A stretch of 64,000 nt of DNA from Anodontia alba (taxonomy: Eukaryota > Mollusca > Bivalvia > Lucinida > Lucinidae): positions 67,476,514-67,540,513 of the forward strand of contig OZ024823.1 of NCBI GenBank assembly GCA_964016985.1. Reading direction: 5' to 3'. Under the pieces are notes generated by a model that searched no databases, had not been told where the DNA came from, and worked only from the letters and a program-made list of their open reading frames with translations. The translations under genes and the position numbers were made by a program. Shown piece by piece: positions 45,541 through 57,267 of this stretch; the stretch's first letter is position 1, and the number at the start of each line of letters is the position of its first letter.

Positions 45541-45779
45541 CATTTTTTTTTTTTTTTTTTTTTTTTTCGTCGCTTACCTTAGGGACAACAAAACGCCTGA
45601 AACTAAAATTTTAAAGCTGTCTATTAATATGTTGTTATCAACGTAAAAACTCCGCTCAAACTCAGAAAATCGAACATAGCAAAGGCAAAAACGCCTTGCA
45701 TAACTGTGTGTATAAGCAGAATTTTTTTTTTTTTTTTTTTTTTTTTTGCCTACGTAAGGACTGTTTAAATGCTTATACA
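45541..45779. repeat. Two poly-T tracts in AT-rich DNA
   Basis: T runs at 45543-45567 and 45721-45747 enclose about 150 bp without a recognised feature. Confidence 0.8.
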
Positions 45780-46970
45780 TCTAATCGCGCCAGCAGTGAC
45801 CACGCTGATGATCCGAGTAAAAACATTACAATTTTATAAAGCCCCGCTCCGCGACTAAAAATTGACAATCGAAGGAAGATTGCAGAAGTCGCAATAATGG
45901 GCGTAACGAACAAAATTAGCCGCAGCCAGGCTTTTGAGCATGCACAACGACTAGCCACGACTAATTCTGGCCGCAGACTGGTTGCAATGGTTTTCTGGAA
46001 GTCGCCATCAGTCGCCCACCAGTCACTTATCGGTCGCCGATCGATTTCACCAACTCTTTGGCTCTGAAATCTGGCAACCTTGCTGCGATCTATTGGCGCT
46101 CAGTCGGCGACTGTTTGACGATCGATCGGAGACTGATCACTTGTGAAATTTGTTTGTGTTGAGGTTTTACGGCCCAGTCAACCCAATGGGGTCATGTCGA
46201 GCGCGGTCAGTTTACCTAACCACACGTTTACTGGGCAGGCTTAGTACTCTAAGCGGTTAACTAGTATCGTGCACATTCTTTCGCAAGAAACTGACAACTG
46301 CCCTTCTTGAATCAGCGGAAGGGAGAGGATGACCGTAGAAAATATTTCATGGTCAATCTCCACGAAAGAATGTTGCCGACTTCGGCGGGGGTTGAACCCC
46401 GACCTCTTGGTCTCCAGTCGGACGGACCATCAAACTGAGCCACCGAGGCCGGCATCACTGGTGAAACGGCGACTGATCGCCTACAGGTTGCAGGGAGGTA
46501 ATAGACAGCCGAAAGTTTGCAGTGCCAACTACAACGAAAAGCTGTCTTCATGTCCTAGCATCATTTTATCACCAGCGTTCAAAGTGTTCGCATTATGATG
46601 CGTAAAGGAATATATATATATATAGCATTCTGGTTGTTTTGTTGCAAGCGAAGCAACTGTATCTGTTTTTGTATTATCATATTGTCAGCTTGCACAGAAA
46701 TGAATTCATCCATGTCGTAACATTTTATTAAAAATCGCCGTTTGATTACAACTAGTCTCCGACTGGTAGCCAATCACTCTTAACTAGTTGCAATCCTACG
46801 GCTACAAGTCACCGACCAATCGCCGACGGCATGCAAAAACTATCGCCGATTGTACGGCGACTGGTCGGTGACTGATCGGCGATTATGTTTGTAGAAAAAA
46901 AGTAGCTGAAACAGTCGCAGAGGTCGCGAGTCAGCAAACGAAAACAGCCGCAAAGCGTCGCATCGCAGTC
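45780..46970. repeat. GTCGCC/GGCGAC-rich inverted repeat region, split by a SINE
   Basis: Words such as CGCCGATCG, AGTCGGCGACTG, GACTGATCGGCGA and their complements recur on both strands at 45940-46140, 46460-46500 and 46740-46970. GTCACCGACCAATCGCCG (46808-46825) pairs with CGGCGACTGGTCGGTGAC (46855-46872) with one mismatch. This looks like a degenerate foldback element into which the SINE at 46149-46453 inserted. Confidence 0.55.
46149..46453 (-). mobile_element. SINE-A, full length, minus strand
   Basis: Complete copy with a small deletion near box B (GGTTGAACCCCGACC on the plus strand). ATCACTTGTGAAA and ATCACTGGTGAAA bracket it (46136-46148 and 46454-46466). Confidence 0.94.
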
Positions 46971-47206
46971 GATAGCTGTGGGACCGAGGCTTAAGACATT
47001 TTGCGGCTGAAACACTGGTCTGAAAAGGCATGTGCAAGAGAAAAACATTTAATTTTGGGCAGTAAATGTACGAAGCTGTCAATATTTGTTTCTTTTTAAC
47101 AGCACATGCACTCCTACTTTCAACACTTTCCTGCACCTGTGTAACAAAACTATTTGGTGCGTATAACGCAACAACCAGGGATATTTGCATATGTTGGCAA
47201 GTCATC

Positions 47207-47243
47207 ACAATAGCTCATCCTCAGCCTTTGGCTCAGGTGAGTT
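47207..47243 (+). repeat. Terminal hairpin of a hairpin-ended element
   Basis: AGCTCATCCTCAGCC-TTT-GGCTCAGGTGAGTT is the same closing hairpin as at 10443, 27789 and 42368. It is followed by AAAAAAGG. The rest of the element cannot be delimited. Confidence 0.6.
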
Positions 47244-47280
47244 AAAAAAGGGGGCTAAATAGCAGAATAAAGCATGTCAT

Positions 47281-47283
<3 letters not shown>

Positions 47284-47331
<48 letters not shown>

Positions 47332-47332
47332 T
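47284..47332. repeat. (GA)n microsatellite
   Basis: GAGA dinucleotides with one interruption. Confidence 0.97.
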
Positions 47333-47337
47333 CATAA

Positions 47338-47405
47338 ATTGAATTCCGCCTTTAGCGGGATTCGAACCTGAGACGTGATCAGAAGCGATTGATCGAGACA
47401 GTGAC
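47338..47405 (-). mobile_element. tRNA-like SINE head relic, minus strand
   Basis: The minus strand contains AGGTTCGAATCCCGCTAAAG, a perfect box B, and GATCAATCGCTTCTGATC. No convincing box A. Confidence 0.4.
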
Positions 47406-47980
47406 AACATAAAAGGAGCCGAAACAGCTATTGTGCTAGTATCTTTTGTTGACGGGTTGATGACTGCGCTCTTATTTGCCTATCGGACATCTTTTCCTGT
47501 CTGCAAAGTATGACTCGACGGCCATGGATATATGGTTAAATACATTTTCAGTGTCGCCTTAGACAGTCCAGATGGTCTGATTTTATTCCGAACACAATAC
47601 AGATGCCTAGAAAGATTAGAATCTAACTCAGTCCTTGCACGGACAGATGAATACCTTACCAACTTTGCAAGGCACGCCAAGCTAAACATGTGCAGAAACG
47701 TGATATATGCTATATAATAGGAAAAAGAATAGACCGTGTCAATCACATTGACTATTATTCAAAATTAAATGTTTTTCTTTTTGTTTTTCTTTTTTTTTTT
47801 TTTTTTTTTCTATCTCTTGCACACGCCTTTTCTCGCCACATAAAGTCTTACTCAACCGCACTTTTTCTAATCGGATGATCAATGTGGTGACGTCACATAA
47901 CATTTTCCTCAGCAACCTTAGAAATATTACCGTAATTACCCTACGTATTAGATACATTTTCTTCGGTACCGTACTAATCC
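47406..47980. other. No gene recognised
   Basis: Contains a poly-T run at about 47789-47808. Overlapping ORFs of 61-88 codons on both strands show no domain. Confidence 0.4.
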
Positions 47981-48290
47981 ATGCCTGCCTCGGTGGCTCA
48001 GTTGGATGCGCCGTCCGACTGGAGACCAGGAGGTCGCGGGTTCAACCCCCACCGAGGTCGGCGACATTCTTACGTGGAGATTGATCATGAAATATTTTCT
48101 ACGGTCATTCTCTCCCTTCCGCTGATTCAAGAAGGGCAGTTGTCAGTTTCTGGCGAAAGAATGTGCACAATACTGGTTAACCGCTCAGAGGACTAAGCCT
48201 GCCCAGTAAACGTGTGGTTAGGTAAACTGACCGCGCTCGACATGACCCCATTGGGTTGACTGGGTCGTAAAACCTCAACACAAACAAACC
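47981..48290 (+). mobile_element. SINE-A, full length
   Basis: Head TGCCTCGGTGGCTCAGTTGG, box B GGTTCAACCCC, and tail ending CAACACAAACAAACC. CCGTACTAATCC and CCGTTCTTATCC at the edges are a likely, mutated duplication. Confidence 0.93.
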
Positions 48291-48354
48291 GTTCTTATCC
48301 TGTAAATTGAATGCCAACTTGATTTTAAAGTTTGGCTGATTGGCAGAAGTCGAT

Positions 48355-48645
48355 TTGTTTGTGTTGAGGTTTTACGGCCCAGTCAACCCTATGGGTCATG
48401 TCGAGCGCTGTCAGTTTACCCAACTACATTTTTCTGGGCAGGCTTAGTCCTCTAAGCGGTTAACCAGTAGTGTGCACATTCTTTCGCCAGAAACTGATAA
48501 ATGCCCTCTTTGAATCAGCGGAAGGGAGAGAAAGACCGTAGAAAGTGTTTCATGATCTATCTCCACGAAAGACTGTTTCGGACGTGGTGGGTGTCGAACC
48601 CGCAACCTCCTGGTCGGACGCGCATCCTTCTTAGCTACCGATCAA
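48355..48645 (-). mobile_element. SINE-A, diverged, minus strand
   Basis: The tail and body are clear (TTTGTTTGTGTTGAGGTTTT at the left edge). The head is decayed but keeps box B text (GGTGTCGAACCCGC on the plus strand) and part of box A. No clear duplication. Confidence 0.85.
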
Positions 48646-49855
48646 GCTACACTATAATATACATGAGCTGCTTATCTGGGTATGTATCATTTGCTCAGGT
48701 GTGTTTGTCTGAATACTGAAGGAAAATGGGGTATCCTACAGTTTTAATATTCCAAGAATGAAATTGGTAGTATATACTAACAGAAGACGACCTTTTTTCT
48801 GTAAAAAAAAACATATTTAAGCATATAACAGGCTTCGGCGATTTGCTTTCTGACCGCGGCGCAAGGCTGTATTAAACACGTTATATACTAAGAAACCATG
48901 TACTCAGAACCAATTTTAGACTGAAACTTGACTTTTCCCATTATATTCTTTTCGTTTGTACCTGCCAAAATTTGCGCCTATTGTGATTTAGGTGCGAATT
49001 TGTACCGCGGCGCAAAACGAAGATAGATGCTTATCTGGTTCTCGGATACCACATTGTTTATGTTTAACCAATTCTCGGCGTACTGTAGGTTGTTTTCTTG
49101 TTCTCGGCGTTGAATTAATGAAAAGTCTAAATTATTCAATAACGTTAACATTAAGGAACATTCACGCGACTATTTAACTTAAGATCTTCGATGACTTTCG
49201 AGACGATTTGTATGTTGATGTGTGGTTTGATGAAAAACTAATTGACGTATATTTGCCGTATGTCCCAATATGTCCCAGACTCCCTTGTTCGATTTTTTTT
49301 TTTTATTTTTTGTATGCAGACTGTAAAATGGCACTAGTGTTTTAGGACTACACGTGCGCGTACTAGCAATATTCGAGGGGCGTTCAAGAATTATACGGAA
49401 AAGAGCACAGTACATGCAAAACATGTCATAAAGATTTTCATCTTTTTACAAACACTTTCTAATATTAGAACCTACACCTGCTACATCATTATCGTTTCTG
49501 GACTGAATATGGTGCTCATTCTGAAGAAAAAAAAAACAAAAAAAAAAACGGGGTAGTGCCGCTTTAATGATCTTTAATGACCAAATCAGAAAAGCTGCCG
49601 GTTTCTATTCGGTTCGTAAGATTTTAATATCATGCAAATTTGTTTCTAACCTAGCCTTGTTATGAAAATTTATTTGCACATTTGAGCAAAGTTAAGAAAA
49701 ATGGGACCTCAGATTTCTGTGGTTTGAGAGCCTTTAAACGCGCATTCTCAGCCACCAGGTGGGGTTAGGTTATTAAAGTTCTAAAATGAACAGTACGATG
49801 GAAGGAAAAACAGAATCGTCGCTTATGAACGGTGTTCGTTAGGTGGTAATCATCA
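48646..49855. other. No gene recognised
   Basis: Two GCGGCGCAA phrases (48857 and 49007) hint at a small duplicated segment. ATTCGAGGGGCGTTCAAGAA at 49371 resembles a mariner-type terminal sequence. Nothing coding is supported. Confidence 0.4.
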
Positions 49856-51262
49856 GACAACAGGGCAAAGATGGTCCTGTATCGCTCACTCGAGAACTAG
49901 ACAAGTTTTAAATCATTTGGGCTTTCGGTTCAGGAGTTCATTATAGATTTCCAAGATTGCGCCTGCGGTAGCCATCTTGGATCTCTGGTCGAAACGATAT
50001 AGCTATTTTTGCTTTACAAATCACCCAAACAGTCCCTCTCAAGTTTTCAGTCAATTTGCCGTTTGGTTCAGGAATAACGGTTAAAAATATATTTGCAAGA
50101 TGACAGTTATCTTGGATTTCTGATCGAAATTATTTTATTTACATTTTCTGTATTTAATATACACGTCACCCCGATACTTCCTACAAAGTTTCGAGTCAAT
50201 TGGCCTTTTGGTTCAGAAGAAAAAAAAATAAAAACAGAATAGACTTTCAAGATTGCAACCTTCTTGGATTTCCGATCGGAACCTGTTTTGCTATATCTGA
50301 TCGACAAGTAACCTTGATGCTTCCAACCAAGTTTTGCGTCAACTTGTCTTTCCATTTAGGAGTGGAAGTTCCAAATACATTTCCAAAATGGCGGCGGTGG
50401 CGGCCATGTTGGATTTCCGATTTGAAAAATTTCAGCTATTTTTGATCTACCAAGTCACACAGATAGTTTCTATCAAGTTTCGAGTAATTGGCTTTTCGGT
50501 TCAGGAGAAGAAATTCCAAACAGATTTTCAAATGGTGGCCATGGTGGTCATCTTGGATTTCAGATTGGAATGACGTTAGTCTTTTTTTTTTTCTACAGGT
50601 CTCTCTGATAGTTACTGCTAAATGTCTAGTAAATTGGTCTTTCGTTTTAAGAGAATACGTTTTAAATACATTTTCAAAATGGCGGCTGTGACAGCCATCT
50701 TTGGGTTTTTATCGAAACAATTACGGTTATTTTGATCAAAACCCAACAAGTCAAGTCACACGATAATTCCTATCAAGTTTCAACTCAATTAGTCTTTTGG
50801 TTCAGGAGAATATGCTGAAAATAAATATTCAAAACGGCGGTTGTGGCGGCTATTTTGGATTCTCGATTGCAACGAGTCTATCCGTGTTAGGTCTACAAGT
50901 CAGCCCGACACTGCGTACTAAATTTCGAGTCAGTTTGCACTTTGATTCAGTAGTAGAAATTCCAAATAGATTTTCAAGATGCAGCTATCTTGGATTTCCT
51001 ATTGAAACAATTTTAGCTAGTCTTGATCTACAAAGAACCCCAACACTTCCTAATAAATTTCGAGTTAATTGGCCTTTTGGTTCCAAAGAAGAATTCAAAA
51101 TAGATTTTCAAGACGGATTCTGTGGCGGCCCTCTTAGAATTACAATTGGAAAAAATACTTTTGATTTACAAGTCGCCACGATACTTCCTACCAAGGTTCG
51201 AGTCAACTGATTTTTCGATTTAGGAGAAATTCAAAATTGATTTTCAAGATGGCCGCCACCCT
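49856..51262 (-). repeat. Array C: array A/B-type repeat, inverted
   Basis: It opens with AGATGGTCCTGTATCGCTCAC, the complement of the array A/B closing text. It then has about nine units with TTTCGAGTCAATTGGCCTTT, TGGTTCAGGAGAAGAAATT, TTCAAGATGGC and TTGGATTTCCGATCGGAAC. Units are more diverged than in arrays A and B. Plus-strand ORFs of 67-137 codons are by-products. Confidence 0.92.
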
Positions 51263-51362
51263 AAATTTATGCAGCTTAACGGAAAAAGGGAAAAGTCAAA
51301 TTTCATTTTTCGACTTCTGGTCCAAGAACCGACGTCGCCGTTTCCATACGACGTTGTTATTG

Positions 51363-51365
<3 letters not shown>

Positions 51366-51424
<59 letters not shown>

Positions 51425-51440
51425 GTGTGTGTGTGTGTTC
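51366..51440. repeat. (TG)n microsatellite
   Basis: TG dinucleotides with two GC interruptions. Confidence 0.98.
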
Positions 51441-51483
51441 GGCACTGTCTGTCTCGAAATGTCTGTCTCCTTCCCTTTCTGAA

Positions 51484-51682
51484 GCGTTGGGGTGACCGAG
51501 TGGTTTGCGCTCACGACATCGGATCACGAGGTCCCGGGTTCGAATCCCGTTAGAAGCTGAATTCAGCTCATAAGAGTACGACCCTTCATTACACATAGCC
51601 TTTCATTATCACCTTTCCATATTCTCGATATGGCTAAATAATGTTGAAAGGGACGCAAAACACCAAAACAACCATAATTTGT
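51484..51682 (+). mobile_element. SINE family B, full length
   Basis: A Leu/Ser-tRNA-like head, GGGTGACCGAGTGGTTTGCG (box A), and GGTTCGAATCC (perfect box B, 51537-51547). Body GTACGACCCTTCATTACAC and CGATATGGCTAAATAATG follow, then a tail GTTGAAAGGGACGCAAAACA. A TATC/TGTC microsatellite follows. It is the best copy of the family whose tails occur at 6556 and 22980. Confidence 0.85.
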
Positions 51683-51689
51683 CTCCCCT

Positions 51690-51732
51690 ATCTATCTATC
51701 TATCTATCTGTCTGTCTGTCTGTCTGTCTGCC
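51690..51732. repeat. (TATC)n(TGTC)n microsatellite
   Basis: About five TATC and five TGTC tetranucleotides. Confidence 0.95.
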
Positions 51733-52019
51733 CGTATGCTGCCCAAACATGGCAACGAAATTTGTCACCTGTACACTTCATCATAAAATATCAACAAAAA
51801 TCACAAACGAAATGCGTGTTTCACAAACTCAACTGATAACTTAAACCTCAAGGCATATCAAGTCGTTATCAAGAGACAAAAATGCATTTCATAAGTATGA
51901 AAAAACATTCTAAGTTGTGCAAATTCGGGACAAAAATGTTCCCTTTTCTTTTTCATAAATTCATAAAATACTAACGTCAGTTTATTTCACAATGTTCCGT
52001 CTAGAGCAGTCGGAAGTTT

Positions 52020-52326
52020 GTTTGTTTGTGCTGTGGTTTTACGGCCCAGTCAGCCCAATGGGGTCATGTCGAGCGCGGTCAGTTTACCTAACCACACGTT
52101 TACTGGGCAGGCTTAGTCCTCTGAGCGGTTAATCAGTATTGTGCACATTCTTTCGCCAGAAACTGACAACTGACCTTCTTGAATCAGCGGAAGGGAGAGA
52201 ATGACCGTAGAAAACATTTCCTGATCAATCTCCACGAAAAAATGTTGCTGACCTCGGCGGGGGTTGAACCCGTGACCTCCTGGTCTCCAGTCGGACGGCG
52301 CAGCCAACTGAGCCACAGAGGCCGGC
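52020..52326 (-). mobile_element. SINE-A, full length, minus strand
   Basis: Complete. A perfect 13-bp duplication, CAGTCGGAAGTTT, lies at 52007-52019 and 52327-52339. Confidence 0.96.
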
Positions 52327-52339
52327 CAGTCGGAAGTTT

Positions 52340-52688
52340 AAATATCCAAAAGCTTTCAAATAAAAACACAATATGCCTATGTCTGCAGGTACCCAAACTG
52401 ATACACAAAACTAAAATCTTGTCCTTTAATGTATATAACGGACTGGATACCGGTTTATATTGTATCTGCACGTGCAAGGAGGACAGCCAAGTACATTATA
52501 TATGTACGGTCAATGTACATTGTTTAGAGCTGTTTGAGTAGCCTTCTTGGTAGCCAAAGTGTGTCTTTATTTGAATGAATTTGGATATTTTATTTTCCGG
52601 TTGCCCTAGATGGAACATAGTGAAACAAAATACCATTAGTACTTTGTGTATTCATGGAAAAGAAAAAGGAAATGTTTTGTCTCAAAAT
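52340..52688. other. No feature recognised
   Basis: AT-rich sequence between two SINE-A copies. No exon or repeat identified. Confidence 0.4.
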
Positions 52689-52698
52689 TACGCAAGTT

Positions 52699-53007
52699 TG
52701 TTTGTTTGTGTTGAGGTTTTACGGCCCAGTCAACCCAATGGGGTTATGTCAAGCGCGGTCATTTTACCTAACCACACGTTTACTGGGCAGGCTTAGTCCT
52801 CTAAGCGGTTAACCAGTACTGTGCACATTATTTCGCCAGAAACTGACAACTGCCCTTCTTGAATCAGCGAAAGGGAGAGAATGACCGTAGAAAAAAATTT
52901 CATGATCAATCTCCACGAAAGAATATTGCCGACCTCGGCGGGGGTTGAACCCGCGACCTCCTGATCTCCAGTCGGACGGCGCATCCAATTGAGCCACCGA
53001 GGCCGGC
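52699..53007 (-). mobile_element. SINE-A, full length, minus strand
   Basis: Complete. TACGCAAGTT brackets it (52689-52698 and 53008-53017). Same orientation as the copy 680 bp to its left. Confidence 0.96.
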
Positions 53008-53390
53008 TACGCAAGTTAGAACGTTAGTTTTTTTATACTTATAAAAGGCGTTTTTATCTGTTAATAACCACTTGATATACCCTGACATTTAAGTTATCAA
53101 TTCAATTTGTGAGACACGCATTTCATGTGTGATTTTTGTTGATATTTTATAATGACGTGTACAAGCGGAAATTTCCGCCGCCATGTTTGGGCAGCCGTCA
53201 GATTATCTGTTACGACACGTCAACCCTTCTTGATCATTTTGTGTCGTCTTCCGGAGAAAGGGAGAAGAGATAGAAGAGATAGTAGAGGAGATGAAGGAGA
53301 GGGACAGAGGGTAAAGAGGAACAGGAATGAAAGGAAAGACACAAAAGAAATAAAAAACATCCCCCCTCCACCCTTACCTGAGAGGGTGGA

Positions 53391-53555
53391 CAGGGGAGGC
53401 GGGGATACGGGGATAATGCGGGCGGGGGACGGGGGTAAACGGGGCGAGGAACGGGGGTAAAGGGGGCGGGGGACGGGGGTAAAGGGGGCGGGGGACGGGG
53501 GAGAGAGGGCGGGTGACGGGGGAAGAGTGGGCGGGGGTAGGGAAATTTTAGGGGC
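53391..53555 (+). repeat. G-rich ~22-bp minisatellite (G-quadruplex-prone)
   Basis: Units such as GGGGCGGGGGACGGGGGTAA repeat about five times with small changes. The plus strand contains many G3-G5 runs with loops of 1-7 nt, the sequence pattern of intramolecular G-quadruplexes. Confidence 0.9.
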
Positions 53556-53914
53556 GGGGGTTATACCAAAATTTGTTGTATTTTACCGATTTTACTCTAT
53601 TTTTATTATTGCAATGCAATAACTGGGTATCAGAAGTATCTAATAGACGTATTAAAATAAATTCAGGTATGTTTACAATGAATCTGGCGTTGATTCACTT
53701 CACCGACTAGGAGTTTTCCGCCAACCGTGGTTTACATTGATTTCGTTTACGTCCGATTTCGGTTTATCTCTAGTTGATTACTTCCCTTTGATTCCGAAAG
53801 TTCACAAGAAAGCCGTTGTCGGTGGCAATGCACATTTTTAGAAATAATTATCCGTCTGCCGTAGACAATCATTTTATTTGCTCATTGTTGGATAAGGACT
53901 TTTGCGCTGTTCAA

Positions 53915-53920
53915 AACACA

Positions 53921-53951
<31 letters not shown>

Positions 53952-53952
53952 T
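53915..53952. repeat. (CA)n microsatellite
   Basis: CACACA with one TA interruption. Confidence 0.95.
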
Positions 53953-54249
53953 TCAAGATCCAACATGGATTTTCTGATAGGTATTCCAAACACCACCCGG
54001 TGGGGTGATGGGGTGAGGCAAAGGTTTTGTGTAACCGATATTGGCTTATAGCTGGGCAAGGCCTGCTATCCTTGCAGCAGGTAGAGGTAGAGGGGAATGC
54101 TTTTATTTCTTCTGTTTCTTCACTTTCATTCATTTTCCTTTCTCCCCTGTCCCTCTCTTTCATCTCCTTTACTATCTCCTATTTCTCTTCTCCCTTTCTC
54201 TGGGAGACGACACAAAATGACCAATAAGGGTTGACCTGTCGTTAAACCC

Positions 54250-54530
54250 GAACTCAGTCAAATGAATCACATGTTGCCCGGTGACAAAACGCGGACCATT
54301 CACGGACTTACGGACCAATAAAAATTCCGTGTCTGTAATTTAAATAACGGTCCGTGTTTTGTCAAGTCCGTGAATAATAAGTCTATGGTTTGTCGTCCAT
54401 CAATTGAAGGCCCGTGGTTTGTCAAGAGATCCGTGAATAACTGGTCCGTATTCTGTTATGCAGTCCGTGTACTGCCAATAGGTCCGTAAGTCCATGAGTC
54501 CGTGTCCGTGTTTTGTTTGCCACCACACAC
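54250..54530. repeat. Interspersed GTCCGTG / CACGGAC words
   Basis: GTCCGTG, TCCGTGAATAA, GGTCCGT, CACGGACTTACGGACC and TTTTGTCAAG recur about ten times without strict period. Diverged relatives (CCATGAATCCATGAAAGTTC) occur at 60840-60900 and 61670. It appears to be a repeat-rich element; limits are unclear. Confidence 0.55.
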
Positions 54531-54574
54531 TAACACGTTAGACATTTAACTCAGTTTTTGAGAAAACCTCAAAA

Positions 54575-54611
<37 letters not shown>

Positions 54612-54984
54612 GATTATTGTTCTCGCTGACCCCCAAGTGTGGGACCATGCTTATCAATATTAAAAGAAGATACAGATTTTAATGGTATTCTTGAGTTTTG
54701 ATTTTAGTGATTAATACGACTGTTTTTGTGCCAATTAGGATCAGTTTGGGCTCGGACTTAGGTCCACCGCATTTTTTTTTTTTGACCAGTTTAAGACCGG
54801 ATCAAGGCCCACCACCTTGTGATATAGTTACGCAGACTTTTGAAATGGAGGGTGCAAATATTTAGCTATTCCGTAAACAGGGTGCAAATGCTAAGGAAAT
54901 ACCGATTTGGGGGCAAAAATTAGGGGTGTAGTTTGGGGTCAAAATCTGCATGAATGTATATTGCATAGTCATGTTTAAATTTAA
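54531..54984. other. No gene; poly-A tract
   Basis: About 39 A residues lie at 54572-54610, followed by AT-rich unique-looking DNA. Confidence 0.5.
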
Positions 54985-55102
54985 TTATAGCGTTGGGGAT
55001 ATTAAAAATTCTGATTTAGGGGAGGGAATAGTTTGCTTGGGGGAGGAAAGTGGTGGTAAAGGGGGAGGGAAGTGGGGGAAAGGGGAGGGAAGTGGGGGAA
55101 AA
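54985..55102 (+). repeat. G-rich ~20-bp minisatellite
   Basis: GGGGGAGGGAAGTGGGGGAA-type units, similar in style to 53391-53555 and continuing into the 234-bp duplication. Confidence 0.85.
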
Positions 55103-55570
55103 GGGGGAGGGAAGTGGGGGTAAGGGGGGAGGGAAGTGGGGAATGCCTACCCCCCTGTCCACCCCCTCTTACCTGCTATAAGGATAGCAGACCTTGCCCA
55201 AATGTAAGCTGATATCTGTTGGACGTCCCAGTGATGTAAGATACACGACACCTTCGCCACACCCGACCACCCCAATGCCGATAGTTACATGTATGTGTTA
55301 CCGTGAACATATTCACGAATCTGGTAAACTCGAATAGGGGGAGGGAAGTGGGGGTAAGGGGGGAGGGAAGTGGGGAATGCCTACCCCCCTGTCCACCCCC
55401 TCTTACCTCCTATAAGGATAGCAGACCTTGCCCAAATGTAAGCTGATATCTGTTGGACGTCCCATTGATGTAAGATACACGACACCTTCGCCACACCCGA
55501 CCACCCCAATGCCGATAGTTACATGTATGTGTTACCGTGAACATATTCACGAATCTGGTAAACTCGAATA
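55103..55570 (+). repeat. 234-bp tandem duplication
   Basis: 55103-55336 and 55337-55570 are almost identical. The differences I see are CTGCTATAAGG against CTCCTATAAGG and CCCAGTGATG against CCCATTGATG. Each copy starts with the G-rich minisatellite and includes AAGGATAGCAGACCTTGCCC and ACACCTTCGCCACACCCGAC. Few changes imply a young duplication. Confidence 0.95.
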
Positions 55571-56999
55571 ATGTACCTTACACCGTGTCTGTTTGTAAAT
55601 AAAAATAGATAAGTAAAATAACTGAGCTAATGAGATCAAATGTACTAACCGTTTTAATGTTTCTGTCATAGCTGAGAATATCAATCAGTCGATGGCCACG
55701 CCACGTTGCTGTGACATGTATGTGACTATATACGAGGGGCGATTCATAAGTTCCTGGTTGATGGTAAAATGGGTCAGTTTTAAAACATCAAAGGCATTCA
55801 TTTTTCATTCACACTGAGTTGAGAGATTACAGACTGTTGGATCCCTTCTGTGTAGTGTAGTGGAACGCAGCATTCCTAACGTCGTATGATAGCGCAACTT
55901 TTTTGCATATTTGGGAAGACGTTTCCAAAGCATGAGAATAGGATCGATGTTTGATAAGTTTGCACCCACCTTTCTAGAAAGCAGTCGTGACAGCAGTCAG
56001 TATGTGTGCATTATCTTGGTGAAAGAGCATACTTCTTGTCAATTTTTTATATCGAATCTGCTTGACTGTCTTCCGTAGCTTTCTCATAGGAGCAGCAGTC
56101 TATCTGTATGTAGTCTCTATCTATATATAGCACTTGCATCACATCCCAGAAAAATAGAAGTCATGCAAACATCATCGCATTGCAAAATAATTAAAACAAA
56201 ATAAATAAAAAATAAAAGTAAACAAAAAAATAAAATAAAATAAATAAATAGATAAAAGGAGTATTGCTTTGCCCCTCGTTGGCAGTGGTTTCATCCGCGC
56301 TCATAAATCGCTGGAGAAGTCTGTAAGGATCCGCCATAAAACGGCTATATTATCCCTTAATATGTTGAATGCGTTTCTTATTAGGTCCAAGGAGCTTTGA
56401 ATATAACAAGGTGAGTCGTATAGGACGCCCTATACTACTAAGGTGACACTTTAAACTTTTGAAAAGCGTTACACATACCTCGGAGACACATACCTATCAT
56501 ACAGGCAATAGAACACTCATTTTGCTATGATGATGTAATGATTTTTGCAACGATCTCCTCTTTGGTGACGGAGTTCGTCTACCAAATTCTTCTTGTCAGG
56601 TTTAAATTGAGCAACCAAAAAATTCTTCTAGTCATGTTGAAATTGAGCAGCCGACGTCTTCACCATAATGTAGAAAGAGACATTCTCTCCTTGCTTGCAC
56701 GTCGTGTTTTCCTGATTTCCTCCGAGGTAGAAGTAATTCCAGTTTTAACTTGCTAATTTCAAATTCAAGAGTTGAACTGTACTAACATTCAGTACGTCTG
56801 CTTATAGAGATCACGAAGTTATTAATCACCCCTCAGTTAACAATACAGTACCTATGCAATATATGACAGCGTAAATATGTCATGGCTTTTTTCCAAATAT
56901 ATATGGTATGTGTACGTAACACACGCAGCACTTCAGTTTGAAAGAGTAATTCTTCTTTAGATTAGAATCGTTGAAGATTTATGCTTATTTTTCAATATA
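55571..56999. other. No gene; AT-rich, simple AAATA run
   Basis: An AAATA-rich stretch occupies about 56195-56260. TATATACGAGGGGCGATTCA at 55730 resembles a mariner-type end. The plus-strand ORF at 56538-56756 has no recognisable domain. Confidence 0.4.
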
Positions 57000-57194
57000 G
57001 GTCAGCTAGCCACAATGGCGGAGGAGGCTGATGCTCATTCATATTTCACATTTGTGCGTTTTGCTAATGGGTTCTTACATTTGTAAGAAAGTTATGGCCT
57101 GTTGGTGCCGGATTGTTTCACCATTCAGGGCTGGCGCGCGGCCAAGGAGTTATATGTGGCGCTCCCGATTTCAGATTCACAAGATCTATGGTTA

Positions 57195-57267
<73 letters not shown>

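Larger units (their letters stand above)
53211..54244. mobile_element. ~1.03-kb inverted-repeat element with a G-rich core
   Basis: The arms, about 53211-53385 and 54075-54244, are inverted copies: ACGACACGTCAACCC against GGGTTGACCTGTCGT, then CATTTTGTGTCGTCT, GAGAAAGGGAGAAGAGA, AGATAGTA.AGGAGATGAA and AGAGGGACAG. Between them lie a G-rich minisatellite, unique DNA and a (CA)n run. It has no coding potential. The arm text recurs in diverged form at 55141-55230, so the family has other copies close by. Confidence 0.75.

Noticed and set aside
46312..46598. ORFs of 60-90 codons reading TSAGVEPATSWSPVGRRIQL or SVAQLDAPSDWRPGGRGF
   Set aside because: These repeated peptides are translations of the SINE-A head and recur at every copy.
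49371..49410. mariner-type ends (CGAGGGGCGTTCAAGAA at 49373; CGAGGGGCGATTCATAAG at 55736)
   Set aside because: Only single ends are visible, with no partner terminus or transposase text, so no element could be delimited.
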